From Sphingobacterium sp. (GTDB lineage Bacteria > Bacteroidota > Bacteroidia > Sphingobacteriales > Sphingobacteriaceae), in the NCBI GenBank assembly GCA_030146225.1, contig JASLCA010000066.1, positions 1-18,789 of the forward strand: a DNA stretch of 18,789 bases. The letters run 5' to 3'. The notes under the pieces were generated by a model. That model searched no databases, was not told the DNA's origin, and worked only from the letters and a program-made list of their open reading frames with translations. Both the position numbers and the translations under genes were made by a program. Below, one piece after another: positions 5,630 to 12,618 of this stretch. Position 1 is the first letter of the stretch; each line of letters starts with the position of its first letter.

Positions 5630-6495
5630 ACCCGCTTGTCGTATTCTGTCATTACGGAGTTTACATCAACCACTATAAACTTGCGTTTAAAGGCCCTTAT
5701 CGTTGCCGGCAGGTTGCTGACATCATAGCCTACTATACGCAAGGCATCCACATAGTTAAAGTCTGCTGGCAGGGGAGCTAAATTGGACTCATCATACCAA
5801 ACCCCAAAGCCATGCTCAGCTAAGCGTTTCCAAGGGAATAGAACACTCGGATCATCCTTACGCATAGGCGCAATATCCGCATGCCCAATAAAGTTGGTCA
5901 TCGGAATCTGATACTTAGCCCGTAAGGTTTCCAAAAGTGTTAACAGCGCTGAAATCTGCGCATCAGAAAAGGGTTCTTTCCCATTGTTGTCCAGTTCAAT
6001 CCCCAAGGAAATTGAATTTATATCAGAAATATTCCCCCACTTAGAACGTCCCGCATGCCATGCACGCAGGTAGTCATTAAGCATCTGCACGACACGTCCA
6101 TCCCGACCGATAACATAGTGGGCAGAGACCTTGGTATGTGGAAGTTGAAAGGTACGAATGGTTTGGTTAATGCTTGTCTGAGCGGTATGATGGATAATCA
6201 CGTAACTCGGCTTACGTACGTCATAATGCATCGCATCCGCACGGTCTACCTCTTTATTCATGCCCTCCATCATCATCAGGCGGACATTTTCTGAAATAGT
6301 AAGATCCGCAGAAGGAATCAAACCGTCCTCAGAATGTACGGGCACCTGAATGGCGGGAGCTTTTACGGTATCAGCCTTGACCTTAAAGCTATCGGACACG
6401 ACAATAGGCTGGTTTTGAGGCTGTAGAACAACTTTCTTCTTTGTTCCGCAGCCAAATAGCAAACTTATTACACAAAGTCCGAAGGCTATTCTCAT
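5599..6495 (-). CDS. N-acetylmuramoyl-L-alanine amidase lipoprotein (AmiD-like)
   Basis: A 298-residue protein that cuts the bond between N-acetylmuramic acid and the stem peptide. The N-terminus has a lipoprotein signal (LLFGC, lipidated Cys16), so it is probably anchored in the outer membrane facing the periplasm. Residues 95-225 are an Amidase_2 zinc domain: YVIIHHT (H102 a zinc ligand), AHYVIGRDGRV, LGIELDN, GHADIAP (H205) and RKDDPSVLFPW (D215), matching AmiD. Residues about 243-298 (NYVDALRIVGYDVSN... AFKRKF... LFNLYRRYF) form a peptidoglycan-binding three-helix domain as in E. coli AmiD. Third gene of a minus-strand operon, six bases after the DUF3078 gene. Oddity: the DNA for the last 30 or so residues is the diverged copy of the tandem repeat lying just downstream. 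Confidence 0.93.
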   Translation of the reverse strand: MRIAFGLCVISLLFGCGTKKKVVLQPQNQPIVVSDSFKVKADTVKAPAIQVPVHSEDGLIPSADLTISENVRLMMMEGMNKEVDRADAMHYDVRKPSYVIIHHTAQTSINQTIRTFQLPHTKVSAHYVIGRDGRVVQMLNDYLRAWHAGRSKWGNISDINSISLGIELDNNGKEPFSDAQISALLTLLETLRAKYQIPMTNFIGHADIAPMRKDDPSVLFPWKRLAEHGFGVWYDESNLAPLPADFNYVDALRIVGYDVSNLPATIRAFKRKFIVVDVNSVMTEYDKRVLFNLYRRYF

Positions 6496-6501
6496 ACTAA
6501 A

Positions 6502-7539
6502 TTATCTAGGTAAGGTATAGGAAAGACCCATTGCTAAGGCCTGACTATACTGAATTTTGGTAGATTCCCCAGAGTTATAAACCATAATACCCGCCAAAGA
6601 AACATTCACTGCTCCGGAAACCTTTGCAGTAAGGGTTGCATCTAAACGGTGATCTGGATCAGTAATATCTTTATAATCCGCAAATAGATTATAACGTGTC
6701 TTTAAGTGTAAATTCTTGGAAAGGTTCCGGTCTAAGTTGGCCGTTATCTGAAAAGCTAGATCATTCCTAAAATCCTGGCCTGGCTTAAGTCCAAACTTCT
6801 CTTGATCCTTTGTAATAGCCTTATTGTCTGGATAGCGCTCTTTATACTGTTCAATCGTAAGCGGCTTAACACGGTTGTCTAAAACCAAGGTTTGACGCGC
6901 CGTACCTGTACCTAAACGCAGGGAGAAACTTTTATCAGGTTTATACTCCAAACCGAATGATTCTGTAAAATAACCAGGTCCCATAAAGCTAGACCAATAC
7001 TCTGCAATACGCTCTTTTCCATCGGCGTCTTTACCATAAGTAAAGCCTAAGTCAAATTGAGATTCAAAAGTCAACGAGAAATAAAGAGCCCAGGTAGGAG
7101 AGAGCTTATAAGCAATCTTATTATCCCAGAAGATACGGTCATTGTTTTTCTTGGCCAGTTGATCCTTGTTCCGAATCTTTCCATACTTAAGATCTATCTC
7201 TGATACAAACTGGAAATTATTCTTATTGTATTCTGACTTATGACCTGCCAAGCCACCCAAAGCAACAGAGTTCACTCCCCCAGCGCTCCAGTTATCACTA
7301 AAAGAGGCTTGATTTGCATTCAGCCCAAAGCGGGTCCAATGCTTCCAATAATTAACCTCCAAGTCCAGCTTAGGAATTGGCACATGCAATTTATTTAACT
7401 TGGATAATGGGGAGTCTTTTGATTCCACAAGGCTGGTATCTGGCAGGGCACGAAGATCTTTTAGATCTACCTGCGCATAGGCTAGGTTTAAGCCATTAAG
7501 AGTCACAAGGACGAGAAGTATCTTTATTTTATTCAACAT
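6502..7539 (-). CDS. DUF3078 family outer-membrane protein
   Basis: A 345-residue protein with signal peptide (cut near AYA-Q, residues 20-23). It then alternates aromatic and polar residues in beta-hairpin fashion, with the family motif around residues 65-96 (WKHWTRFGLNANQASFSDNW, then a glycine-rich segment). The C-terminus AMGLSYTLPR looks like a last barrel strand. DUF3078 proteins are Bacteroidota-specific and are thought to be outer-membrane beta-barrels; no biochemical role is known to me. The gene follows the carboxypeptidase-regulatory-like gene with one base between them and precedes the amidase by six bases, so the three are one operon and may act together at the outer membrane or wall. 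Confidence 0.85.
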   Translation of the reverse strand: MLNKIKILLVLVTLNGLNLAYAQVDLKDLRALPDTSLVESKDSPLSKLNKLHVPIPKLDLEVNYWKHWTRFGLNANQASFSDNWSAGGVNSVALGGLAGHKSEYNKNNFQFVSEIDLKYGKIRNKDQLAKKNNDRIFWDNKIAYKLSPTWALYFSLTFESQFDLGFTYGKDADGKERIAEYWSSFMGPGYFTESFGLEYKPDKSFSLRLGTGTARQTLVLDNRVKPLTIEQYKERYPDNKAITKDQEKFGLKPGQDFRNDLAFQITANLDRNLSKNLHLKTRYNLFADYKDITDPDHRLDATLTAKVSGAVNVSLAGIMVYNSGESTKIQYSQALAMGLSYTLPR

Positions 7540-7540
7540 A

Positions 7541-8308
7541 TTATCCTTTATTATCTACTTCTAAATCTATATCGGGCAGTTTCGGTAAAAAGCGCAAGTT
7601 AGGATTTAATTTAAACATTTCATACTTACGCTTTATATAAGCTGAAAGATCATAAGGCGATGCCGCCTGTATAAAGTAATAGCTGGGACGATAGTTCTGC
7701 ATAAAATTAGTCAAGGGTTGCCCAGAAAGCCCAGTTATCCCCGCAACAAGCTCTGCGGTAAATTTATAATCAATTACATTTTCCTCGTATTCCTGCTGAA
7801 TAATCTTTGTCAAGCGCTTGGCCTGCTTGGCTTCCTTACTAAAAAGGCTGTATATCGCATTAATACTAACCCCGGCCCCAGTTGGTCCCACACTCAGAAA
7901 GCTGCCTGGATCTGCCAGCTTATAGGCTTTATTAAAGTCTTCGCGCCGTTGCTTCAGGATTTCCTCCGGGGACTTCCTAGCCACGACTCGGACTTCCGGA
8001 ATATATATACTCTTTCGAGTTAAATAGAGAATAAGAATTTTCTGCCCTGTATAACTTATAGTATCAGGAAAAAACTCATCTTTTTCTAGAATTAAATTGT
8101 CCCCAATATTAAGGTCTATTTCAAACTCCCCGCGGGAATTATTAAACGTATTCTGCTTACTGCTTTCGTTACGAATAAAAACTTTTCCAATTCGCTGATT
8201 ATTATTCTTATCAAATACGATTCCCTGCACAGTAAATGCTTGTCCGAAGAGCAAATGACTACTGCAACAGCAGGCGATAATTAAAAATAGGTGGATCGTA
8301 GTTTTCAC
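7541..8308 (-). CDS. Exported protein with carboxypeptidase-regulatory-like domain
   Basis: A 255-residue protein. The start codon is GTG (minus strand, 8308-8306); no in-frame ATG fits the signal peptide MKTTIHLFLIIACCCSSHLL, cut near residue 22. Residues about 26-110 (FTVQGIVFDKNNNQRIGKVF... NTFNNSRGEFEIDL... ILYLTRKSIYIPEVRVV) are a CarboxypepD_reg-like beta-sandwich, the domain found at the N-terminus of TonB-dependent receptors, but there is no plug or barrel after it. Residues 112-255 are helical and basic and of unknown fold. Such proteins occur widely in Bacteroidota as exported, probably periplasmic or surface proteins of unknown role. It heads the operon with the DUF3078 protein and the amidase. 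Confidence 0.82.
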   Translation of the reverse strand: MKTTIHLFLIIACCCSSHLLFGQAFTVQGIVFDKNNNQRIGKVFIRNESSKQNTFNNSRGEFEIDLNIGDNLILEKDEFFPDTISYTGQKILILYLTRKSIYIPEVRVVARKSPEEILKQRREDFNKAYKLADPGSFLSVGPTGAGVSINAIYSLFSKEAKQAKRLTKIIQQEYEENVIDYKFTAELVAGITGLSGQPLTNFMQNYRPSYYFIQAASPYDLSAYIKRKYEMFKLNPNLRFLPKLPDIDLEVDNKG

Positions 8309-8312
8309 AATG

Positions 8313-8320
8313 TAAAACTA
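8313..8320 (-). promoter_or_regulatory. Candidate -7 element before the GTG-start gene
   Basis: On the minus strand TAGTTTTA matches seven of eight positions of TAnnTTTG and ends four bases before the GTG at 8308. No good TTTG lies about 20 bases further upstream, so support is weak. Confidence 0.3.
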
Positions 8321-8369
8321 AAGGAAAGAATGATAACTTGTTAATTCCTTAACAATATTTAAGTAAAAC

Positions 8370-9215
8370 CTACTTCGTAATAACCAGTAACTGCCCTACA
8401 GCGAGGTTTTCGCCACGCAGGGCATTTAACAATTTAATCTGCTCTACAGATACATTGTACTTTTTGCTTAGGGCATACAGGGTGTCCGAGGGCTTAACTT
8501 CATGAATGGTCATTACAACGGGACTTTTAATAGCCGCAGGTTCCACAGCAGGCTCGGCGACCACCTTCTCCGCAATAATATGCTCTACCTTTTCTACACG
8601 CTCCTCTTTTACCGCATAGGATGCTTCAACTCGATCGTATTTGTAAAGTTCATAGCGCTCAATCAGGTCGATTAAAAGCTGGGGATACCTAGGATTTGTA
8701 GCATAACCCGCATCTTTTAATCCGCGAGCCCAACCCTTGTAGTCATTTTTGGACAGTTGAAATAGCTTTTCATACCGCTTTCTAAGCAAAAACTGGCTGT
8801 GATCCTTAAAAGACTGTTCCGCATTGTCATAGACACGAAAACAATCATTAATATGATCATCAGGACGAGTTACCGAGCGCCCATTCCAAACCCCGCCACA
8901 TTTAATGCCAAAATGATTGTTGGCCTCCTGAGCCAAATAACTATTGCCATTCCCAGATTCTAGAATAGCTTGAGCTAGCTTAATACTTGCAGGTATGCCA
9001 TAGCTATTCATCTCTGCAATGGCGATATCTTTGTATCGATCTACATAGGCTATCCCAGACATGCTAGTTGCGCCTGACTTGTTTGGTCGGTTGTTGGAGT
9101 TTCCCGTTGCCTGACCCTTGGAGGTCGAAGTGGGGTTCTTTAAAACAACCTTTTTCCCGGATGAACAAGCACCCAAGAATAAACAAAATGTCAAAAGCAG
9201 CAGCGTGTTTCTCAT
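8370..9215 (-). CDS. Glucosaminidase-LysM lipoprotein
   Basis: A 281-residue cell-wall hydrolase. Lipoprotein signal LFLGAC with lipidated Cys17, then a low-complexity polar linker (18-52). Residues about 57-195 are a glucosaminidase domain of the FlgJ/Mannosyl-glycoprotein endo-beta-N-acetylglucosaminidase type: IPASIKLAQAILESGNGNS (catalytic Glu86), NNHFGIKC, YDNAEQSFKDHS, YKGWARGLKDAGYAT. A charged linker (196-235) leads to one LysM domain (237-280: KPSDTLYALSKKYNVSVEQI), which binds glycan chains. It should cleave peptidoglycan sugar bonds in the periplasm. It starts on the base right after the stop of a paralogous glucosaminidase gene, so the pair is an operon and a likely old tandem duplication with large divergence. 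Confidence 0.93.
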   Translation of the reverse strand: MRNTLLLLTFCLFLGACSSGKKVVLKNPTSTSKGQATGNSNNRPNKSGATSMSGIAYVDRYKDIAIAEMNSYGIPASIKLAQAILESGNGNSYLAQEANNHFGIKCGGVWNGRSVTRPDDHINDCFRVYDNAEQSFKDHSQFLLRKRYEKLFQLSKNDYKGWARGLKDAGYATNPRYPQLLIDLIERYELYKYDRVEASYAVKEERVEKVEHIIAEKVVAEPAVEPAAIKSPVVMTIHEVKPSDTLYALSKKYNVSVEQIKLLNALRGENLAVGQLLVITK

Positions 9216-9947
9216 TTATAGTAGGAGTCTTTGTTCAGTAGTTAGATTGGAAGAGGATAATCTGCTTTTAAGCTTTAGGGCATTAGAAGAGTTCTTATGC
9301 CGCTTTGTAATGGTAGACAGACTCTCGCCTGGCTTTACCACAAGCATACTTGAGGCATCAAAGGTAGGCTTAGTGATATTCTTGCTCATCTCTGCCAGCA
9401 AAATATCTTCTTTTACAAAATCAGCCTGTTTTAACTCTGCCTTTAGGATAGGGTTGTCGTCATAATCTGCTAGATCATACCGTTGGATTGTCGCTAAAAC
9501 TTTTGAAGACCAATCTCCAGTAGTAGAATAGCCGGATCTCGCAATTCCTTTGACCCATCCTTTGTAATCTTCGGCCGAATGCGCATCAAAAAGCTTGTTG
9601 GTGGCCTTTCGTCTTTGTAAAAGACCGACAAAGTCTAAGAAGGAGTCCCGTACGGAACTATAGCCTTTGTATGCAGAGTTAATTGCACGACTATTATTCT
9701 TGCCTTTAATCCCGAAGTGATTGTTTAAATGCTTCGCAATTCTACTATTTCCATAAGCACTTTCATGGATAGCGATCGCTAAAATTACAGATGCTGGGAC
9801 ACCTGTTTCTGCCATTAACTGCTGGGCAGTTTCCTTGTACTCAGCAATATAACTGCTGGGTGAAAATTTTTGTGCAATTGTCATTTTGACAGTAAACACA
9901 AACATTAGCAATACAATAATGTATTTACCAATACCTGTTTGTTGCAT
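9216..9947 (-). CDS. Glucosaminidase-LysM secreted protein
   Basis: A 243-residue paralogue of the next gene. The N-terminus is an ordinary signal peptide (hydrophobic 8-24, cut after TIAQ region) without a lipobox cysteine, so this copy is likely periplasmic or secreted while its partner is membrane-anchored. Residues about 33-163 are the glucosaminidase domain: VPASVILAIAIHESAYGNS (Glu62), NNHFGIKGK, YSSVRDSFLDF, YKGWVKGIARSGYST. The last 42 residues (VKPGESLSTITKRHKNSSN... LTTEQRLLL) are a complete but diverged LysM domain ending at the very C-terminus. It begins 22 bases after the O-methyltransferase stop and abuts the following glucosaminidase gene with no gap. Confidence 0.9.
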   Translation of the reverse strand: MQQTGIGKYIIVLLMFVFTVKMTIAQKFSPSSYIAEYKETAQQLMAETGVPASVILAIAIHESAYGNSRIAKHLNNHFGIKGKNNSRAINSAYKGYSSVRDSFLDFVGLLQRRKATNKLFDAHSAEDYKGWVKGIARSGYSTTGDWSSKVLATIQRYDLADYDDNPILKAELKQADFVKEDILLAEMSKNITKPTFDASSMLVVKPGESLSTITKRHKNSSNALKLKSRLSSSNLTTEQRLLL

Positions 9948-9969
9948 AGTGTTACTTTTAGTTCAACAA

Positions 9970-10605
9970 TTACTTTTTGCGCAAGACAAAAAGCCCGTCT
10001 CTAATTGGCAAAATAAGTTTTTCAACCCTTTTATCTTTTGCCAAAGCTTCATTTAGCTCTATTACTTGTTTTGTTTGACTGTCTGTACTTCCGGCAATCA
10101 CCTTGCCTTTCCATAATACATTATCTATCAATATTAATCCTCCAACCGGAACACGTTCCAACAGGGCTTCAAAATAAAATAGATTTCTTTTTTTGTCCGC
10201 GTCAATAAATACCAGATCGAAATCACCTTCCAATTGTGTAATTATTTCGGCAGCATCACCAATGTGATACTTTATCTGTGCTCCATACCTAGAAGCGTCA
10301 AAATAGCCTTGTACACGCTCTTCCAACTCCTCATCGATATCTATAGTATGCAGGACACCTCCTTCTCCTAATCCCTCAGCCAAACATAAGGTTGCATAGC
10401 CTGTGAAAGTCCCAATCTCTAATATGCGCTGGGGTCTCATCAGCTTAGTCAACATAGCAAGAACTCTACCTTGATAATGTCCAGAAAGCATATGCGGCAT
10501 AGCCTCATAGAGATAAGTCTCTCTACTAATGCGCTTTAACAACGCATCTTCAGCATCGCAAGTGGTTTCTAAATAAGCATTAAATGCTTCATCATTTTCA
10601 AGCAT
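9970..10605 (-). CDS. Class I SAM-dependent O-methyltransferase
   Basis: A 211-residue cytoplasmic enzyme of the Methyltransf_3 (catechol / caffeoyl-CoA O-methyltransferase-like) family. Motif I for S-adenosylmethionine is ILEIGTFTGYATL (61-73), followed by TIDIDEELEE (87-96). The metal-binding residues of the family are present: D135 in LVFIDADKKR and D161-N162 in LILIDNVLWKG. Such enzymes methylate a hydroxyl of a catechol-like acceptor with a divalent metal; the natural substrate in Bacteroidota is not known to me. It is transcribed ahead of the two glucosaminidase genes, 22 bases apart, but no functional link is evident. An exact TAnnTTTG element lies five bases before the start. Confidence 0.9.
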   Translation of the reverse strand: MLENDEAFNAYLETTCDAEDALLKRISRETYLYEAMPHMLSGHYQGRVLAMLTKLMRPQRILEIGTFTGYATLCLAEGLGEGGVLHTIDIDEELEERVQGYFDASRYGAQIKYHIGDAAEIITQLEGDFDLVFIDADKKRNLFYFEALLERVPVGGLILIDNVLWKGKVIAGSTDSQTKQVIELNEALAKDKRVEKLILPIRDGLFVLRKK

Positions 10606-10610
10606 AAGGG

Positions 10611-10618
10611 CAAAAGTA
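10611..10618 (-). promoter_or_regulatory. Candidate -7 promoter element of the O-methyltransferase gene
   Basis: Minus strand TACTTTTG is an exact match to TAnnTTTG and ends five bases before the ATG at 10605, implying a transcript with little or no leader. The -33 region has no good TTTG. A perfect 10-bp palindrome, ACTGCGCAGT at 10668-10677, lies further upstream and could be an operator. Confidence 0.45.
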
Positions 10619-10690
10619 ACTAAGTCGTACTATAAACTGAAGCTTTTTAACATAAATTAAAGGTTACACTGCGCAGTATAAAATAAAAAT

Positions 10691-10718
10691 ACGCCCTGTA
10701 AGTAGGCTTACAGGGCGT
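10691..10718 (-). terminator. Intrinsic terminator of the ptps-folE operon
   Basis: ACGCCCTGTAAG (10691-10702) pairs perfectly with CTTACAGGGCGT (10707-10718) around a four-base loop. On the minus strand it lies about 20 bases after the folE stop and is followed by ATTTTTATTTTAT (plus bases below 10691), the classic form. Confidence 0.92.
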
Positions 10719-10737
10719 TTATATGCTATAATCCCGA

Positions 10738-11370
10738 TTAATGTAGGGATGCTGTTATCAGGCGTAAAAACTCAGATCGTGTAACATCGTTCTGAAAAGT
10801 CCCCGTAAAAGCAGAGGTTGTGGTCACAGAATTTTGCTTTTGCACACCGCGCATAGCCATACACATATGTTGGCATTCAATTACAACTGCAACTCCGGCA
10901 GGGTTTAGGGTATCCTGTATACAATCCCGAATCTGATTGGTCAAGCGCTCCTGCACCTGTAGTCTTCTGGCAAAGGCATCCACAATACGTGGAATCTTGC
11001 TTAGCCCTACAATATGTCCATTAGGGATGTAAGCGATATGTGCCTTTCCAAAGAAAGGTAACATATGATGCTCACACATCGAATAGACTTCAATATCCTT
11101 AACTACAACCATCTGGCTGTATTCCTCGGCAAACATGGCGCTTCTCAACACCTCGGCGGCATCAATATCATAGCCGTGGGTTAGAAACTGAAGGGCTTTA
11201 GCAACCCGCTCTGGGGTTTTAATTAAGCCTTCACGGCTAGGATCTTCGCCAATAGCGCGTAGGATATCCGGATAATGCTGGGCTATCTCTTCAACCTGTT
11301 TGTTGTTATACTGTTCGATTTTGATATAACCGTCCTGCTCTTCGTCGTCGAAAGGTGTATGATTACTCAT
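10738..11370 (-). CDS. folE: GTP cyclohydrolase I (FolE)
   Basis: A 210-residue cytoplasmic enzyme that turns GTP into 7,8-dihydroneopterin triphosphate, the entry step to folate, biopterin-like and queuosine pterins. Zinc ligands of the family are present: C99 and H102 in SMCEHHMLP and C170 in CQHMCM. Also seen are REGLIKTPERVAKAL (47-61), HIVGLSKIPRIVDAFARRLQVQERL (119-143), and the closing SVTTTSAFTG. Length is usual. It follows the PTPS-like gene by 15 bases and ends in a strong terminator, so the two form a two-gene operon in which FolE supplies the substrate of its partner. Confidence 0.97.
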   Translation of the reverse strand: MSNHTPFDDEEQDGYIKIEQYNNKQVEEIAQHYPDILRAIGEDPSREGLIKTPERVAKALQFLTHGYDIDAAEVLRSAMFAEEYSQMVVVKDIEVYSMCEHHMLPFFGKAHIAYIPNGHIVGLSKIPRIVDAFARRLQVQERLTNQIRDCIQDTLNPAGVAVVIECQHMCMAMRGVQKQNSVTTTSAFTGTFQNDVTRSEFLRLITASLH

Positions 11371-11385
11371 TGTTGTTTTGTTTTT

Positions 11386-11799
11386 TTATTCGCCGAAGTA
11401 TTCGACATAGTTGTTTTCAGTTTCATATAGTTTGACGCCATGTAGAATAACGCCTTCCTGATCAAAATGAGGCTTTAAGACCTCAAAGATTGCCATTGCA
11501 ATAACCTCTGTAGAGGCTTGTTTTCCCTGCATAAAATCAACATCCAGATTGATGTTCTTATGATCTAGCTTAGAAATAACCTCCGCTAAGATAATCCGTT
11601 TCATCGTCTTCAGGTCGATAACAAAGCCGGTTTCTGGATTGACCGTTCCCTTTACCGTGACAAATAGCACATAATTATGCCCATGCCAATTGGGGTTGGA
11701 ACAGTTGCCAAACACTTGCTCATTTTGTAATTGGGACCATTCTTCCCGATACAGCTTATGAGCAGCACTAAATCTTTCTCGCCTAGTGATGTAAATCAT
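11386..11799 (-). CDS. 6-pyruvoyl-tetrahydropterin synthase / QueD family protein
   Basis: A 137-residue COG0720 enzyme acting on dihydroneopterin triphosphate. Zinc ligands H14 (SAAHKL), H39 and H41 (WHGHNY). The catalytic cysteine is C33 in FGNCSNPNWHGH, a C-x5-HGH spacing as in animal 6-pyruvoyl-tetrahydropterin synthase, while typical QueD has C-x3-HGH. LDHKNINLDV (78-87) and YETENNYVEYFGE (125-137) also look close to the animal enzyme. Product could be 6-pyruvoyl-tetrahydropterin (biopterin-like route) or 6-carboxy-tetrahydropterin (queuosine route); databases often call such proteins 6-carboxytetrahydropterin synthase. The start is fixed because H14 is needed and no other ATG fits. folE follows 15 bases downstream; mqnB is divergent. 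Confidence 0.9.
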   Translation of the reverse strand: MIYITRRERFSAAHKLYREEWSQLQNEQVFGNCSNPNWHGHNYVLFVTVKGTVNPETGFVIDLKTMKRIILAEVISKLDHKNINLDVDFMQGKQASTEVIAMAIFEVLKPHFDQEGVILHGVKLYETENNYVEYFGE

Positions 11800-11803
11800 A
11801 CAA

Positions 11804-11811
11804 CAAAGATA
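11804..11811 (-). promoter_or_regulatory. Candidate -7 element of the ptps-folE operon
   Basis: Minus strand TATCTTTG is an exact TAnnTTTG match, four bases before the ATG at 11799. The predicted start of transcription falls at or next to the start codon, so the mRNA may be leaderless. No clear -33 TTTG is visible. Confidence 0.45.
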
Positions 11812-11863
11812 GTCTTAAAAAGTATAATTTAGTAACTTCACAGCGATAACATCCATAGGCATT

Positions 11864-12484
11864 ATGAAAGTTTTATTTGTAGCAGCCACGCTGCCCGAAA
11901 TCGCTTCTTCTATACAACTCCTTGAGCAGAAAAACATCGATTATATAATTACAGGGGTAGGGATGTTGTCCACAAGCTACGCCCTCAGCAAAAAACTCCA
12001 AAAAAGTAGGTACGATTTAATTATAAATGTAGGCATTGCAGGCATATTAGATCCCCAAGCGCCCTTGGGAAAAGTTTATCAACTCCTAACAGACCAGATC
12101 TACGAGTTTGGCGCAGAAGATCAGGAATCCTTTGTCCCCATTGAAACCCTAGGCTTTGGCAAGGCACAGTACACGCAACGGCTCCCCTTACAGCCTATAG
12201 CCCTTCCGGAATGCGACTCGGCAGTTGGCATAACCGTCAACAAAGTACATGGCAGCCAAGCATCTACAGCCAAGTTAAGAAGTGAATTCGACGGCACAAA
12301 CCTCTTGGAATCTATGGAAGGAGTGGCTGTCTTTATGGTAGCAGAGATGGAAAACACCCCTGTATTACAGTTTAGAGCAAGCTCGAATCACATTCTGCCG
12401 CGCAATAAAGATACTTGGGAAATCGGCCTGGCAATTGAAAGCCTAAGCGTATTCATTCAAAAACTTGTGCAAGATCTTGCCTAA
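11864..12484 (+). CDS. mqnB: Futalosine hydrolase (MqnB)
   Basis: A 206-residue nucleoside-phosphorylase-fold enzyme that removes hypoxanthine from futalosine to give dehypoxanthine futalosine, in the alternative (futalosine) pathway to menaquinone. Seen: MKVLFVAATLPEI at the start, NVGIAGILD (55-63) in the base/ribose pocket strand, LESMEGVAVF (148-157) and SSNHILPRNKDTWEIGLAIESL (173-194), both typical of MqnB. Menaquinone is the main quinone of Bacteroidota, and both the futalosine and the classical Men pathway occur in the phylum. The gene stands alone, divergent from the pterin operon with 64 bases between, and no terminator is obvious after it. Confusion with MTA/SAH nucleosidase is unlikely given the C-terminal motif. 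Confidence 0.9.
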   Translation: MKVLFVAATLPEIASSIQLLEQKNIDYIITGVGMLSTSYALSKKLQKSRYDLIINVGIAGILDPQAPLGKVYQLLTDQIYEFGAEDQESFVPIETLGFGKAQYTQRLPLQPIALPECDSAVGITVNKVHGSQASTAKLRSEFDGTNLLESMEGVAVFMVAEMENTPVLQFRASSNHILPRNKDTWEIGLAIESLSVFIQKLVQDLA

Positions 12485-12578
12485 CCTTCTTATTCATTGT
12501 GACATCTTTGTTATTAGATAATGACACTATTCAAGCTAATTTGAAGTAGTGGGGCTACGAAATATCAATTAATAATAG

Positions 12579-12586
12579 TAGTTTTG
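12579..12586 (+). promoter_or_regulatory. -7 promoter element of the pyruvate dehydrogenase E1 beta gene
   Basis: TAGTTTTG is an exact TAnnTTTG match 32 bases before the ATG at 12619, giving a leader of about 25 bases. No TTTG is visible 19-21 bases upstream. The rest of 12485-12618 holds nothing I can identify. Confidence 0.5.
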
Positions 12587-12618
12587 CGTATTCTTTAAAA
12601 GACACAATTTTTCAACTG

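Larger units (their letters stand above)
5320..5710. repeat. 136-bp tandem repeat array derived from the amidase 3' end
   Basis: The array fills the space between the convergent symporter and amidase genes. Two near-identical full units run 5358-5493 and 5494-5629; I count four mismatches in 136 positions. The third, diverged copy (from 5630 to about 5710) is the coding sequence for the last part of the amidase and lacks eight bases around 5651. Leftwards, 5331-5363 aligns to 5466-5499 with 27 of 34 positions alike and one gap, so a remnant reaches into the symporter stop codon. Each unit has an inverted repeat AGTTTA/TAAACT and a hairpin GCTTCTAG/CTAGGAGC. On the minus strand each unit also offers a CCGC...GCGG stem followed by T-rich sequence, which could end the amidase transcript. 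Confidence 0.9.

Noticed and set aside
5350..5700. CRISPR-like array
   Set aside because: The repeat is contiguous with a 136-bp period, has no unique spacers between short repeats, and no cas gene is near.
5557..5781. Plus-strand ORF of 74 codons across the repeat
   Set aside because: It is antisense to the amidase end and made of repeat DNA; the protein has no recognisable features.
9118..9465. Plus-strand ORF of 115 codons across the glucosaminidase junction
   Set aside because: It is antisense to two genes with clear domains and shows no domain of its own.
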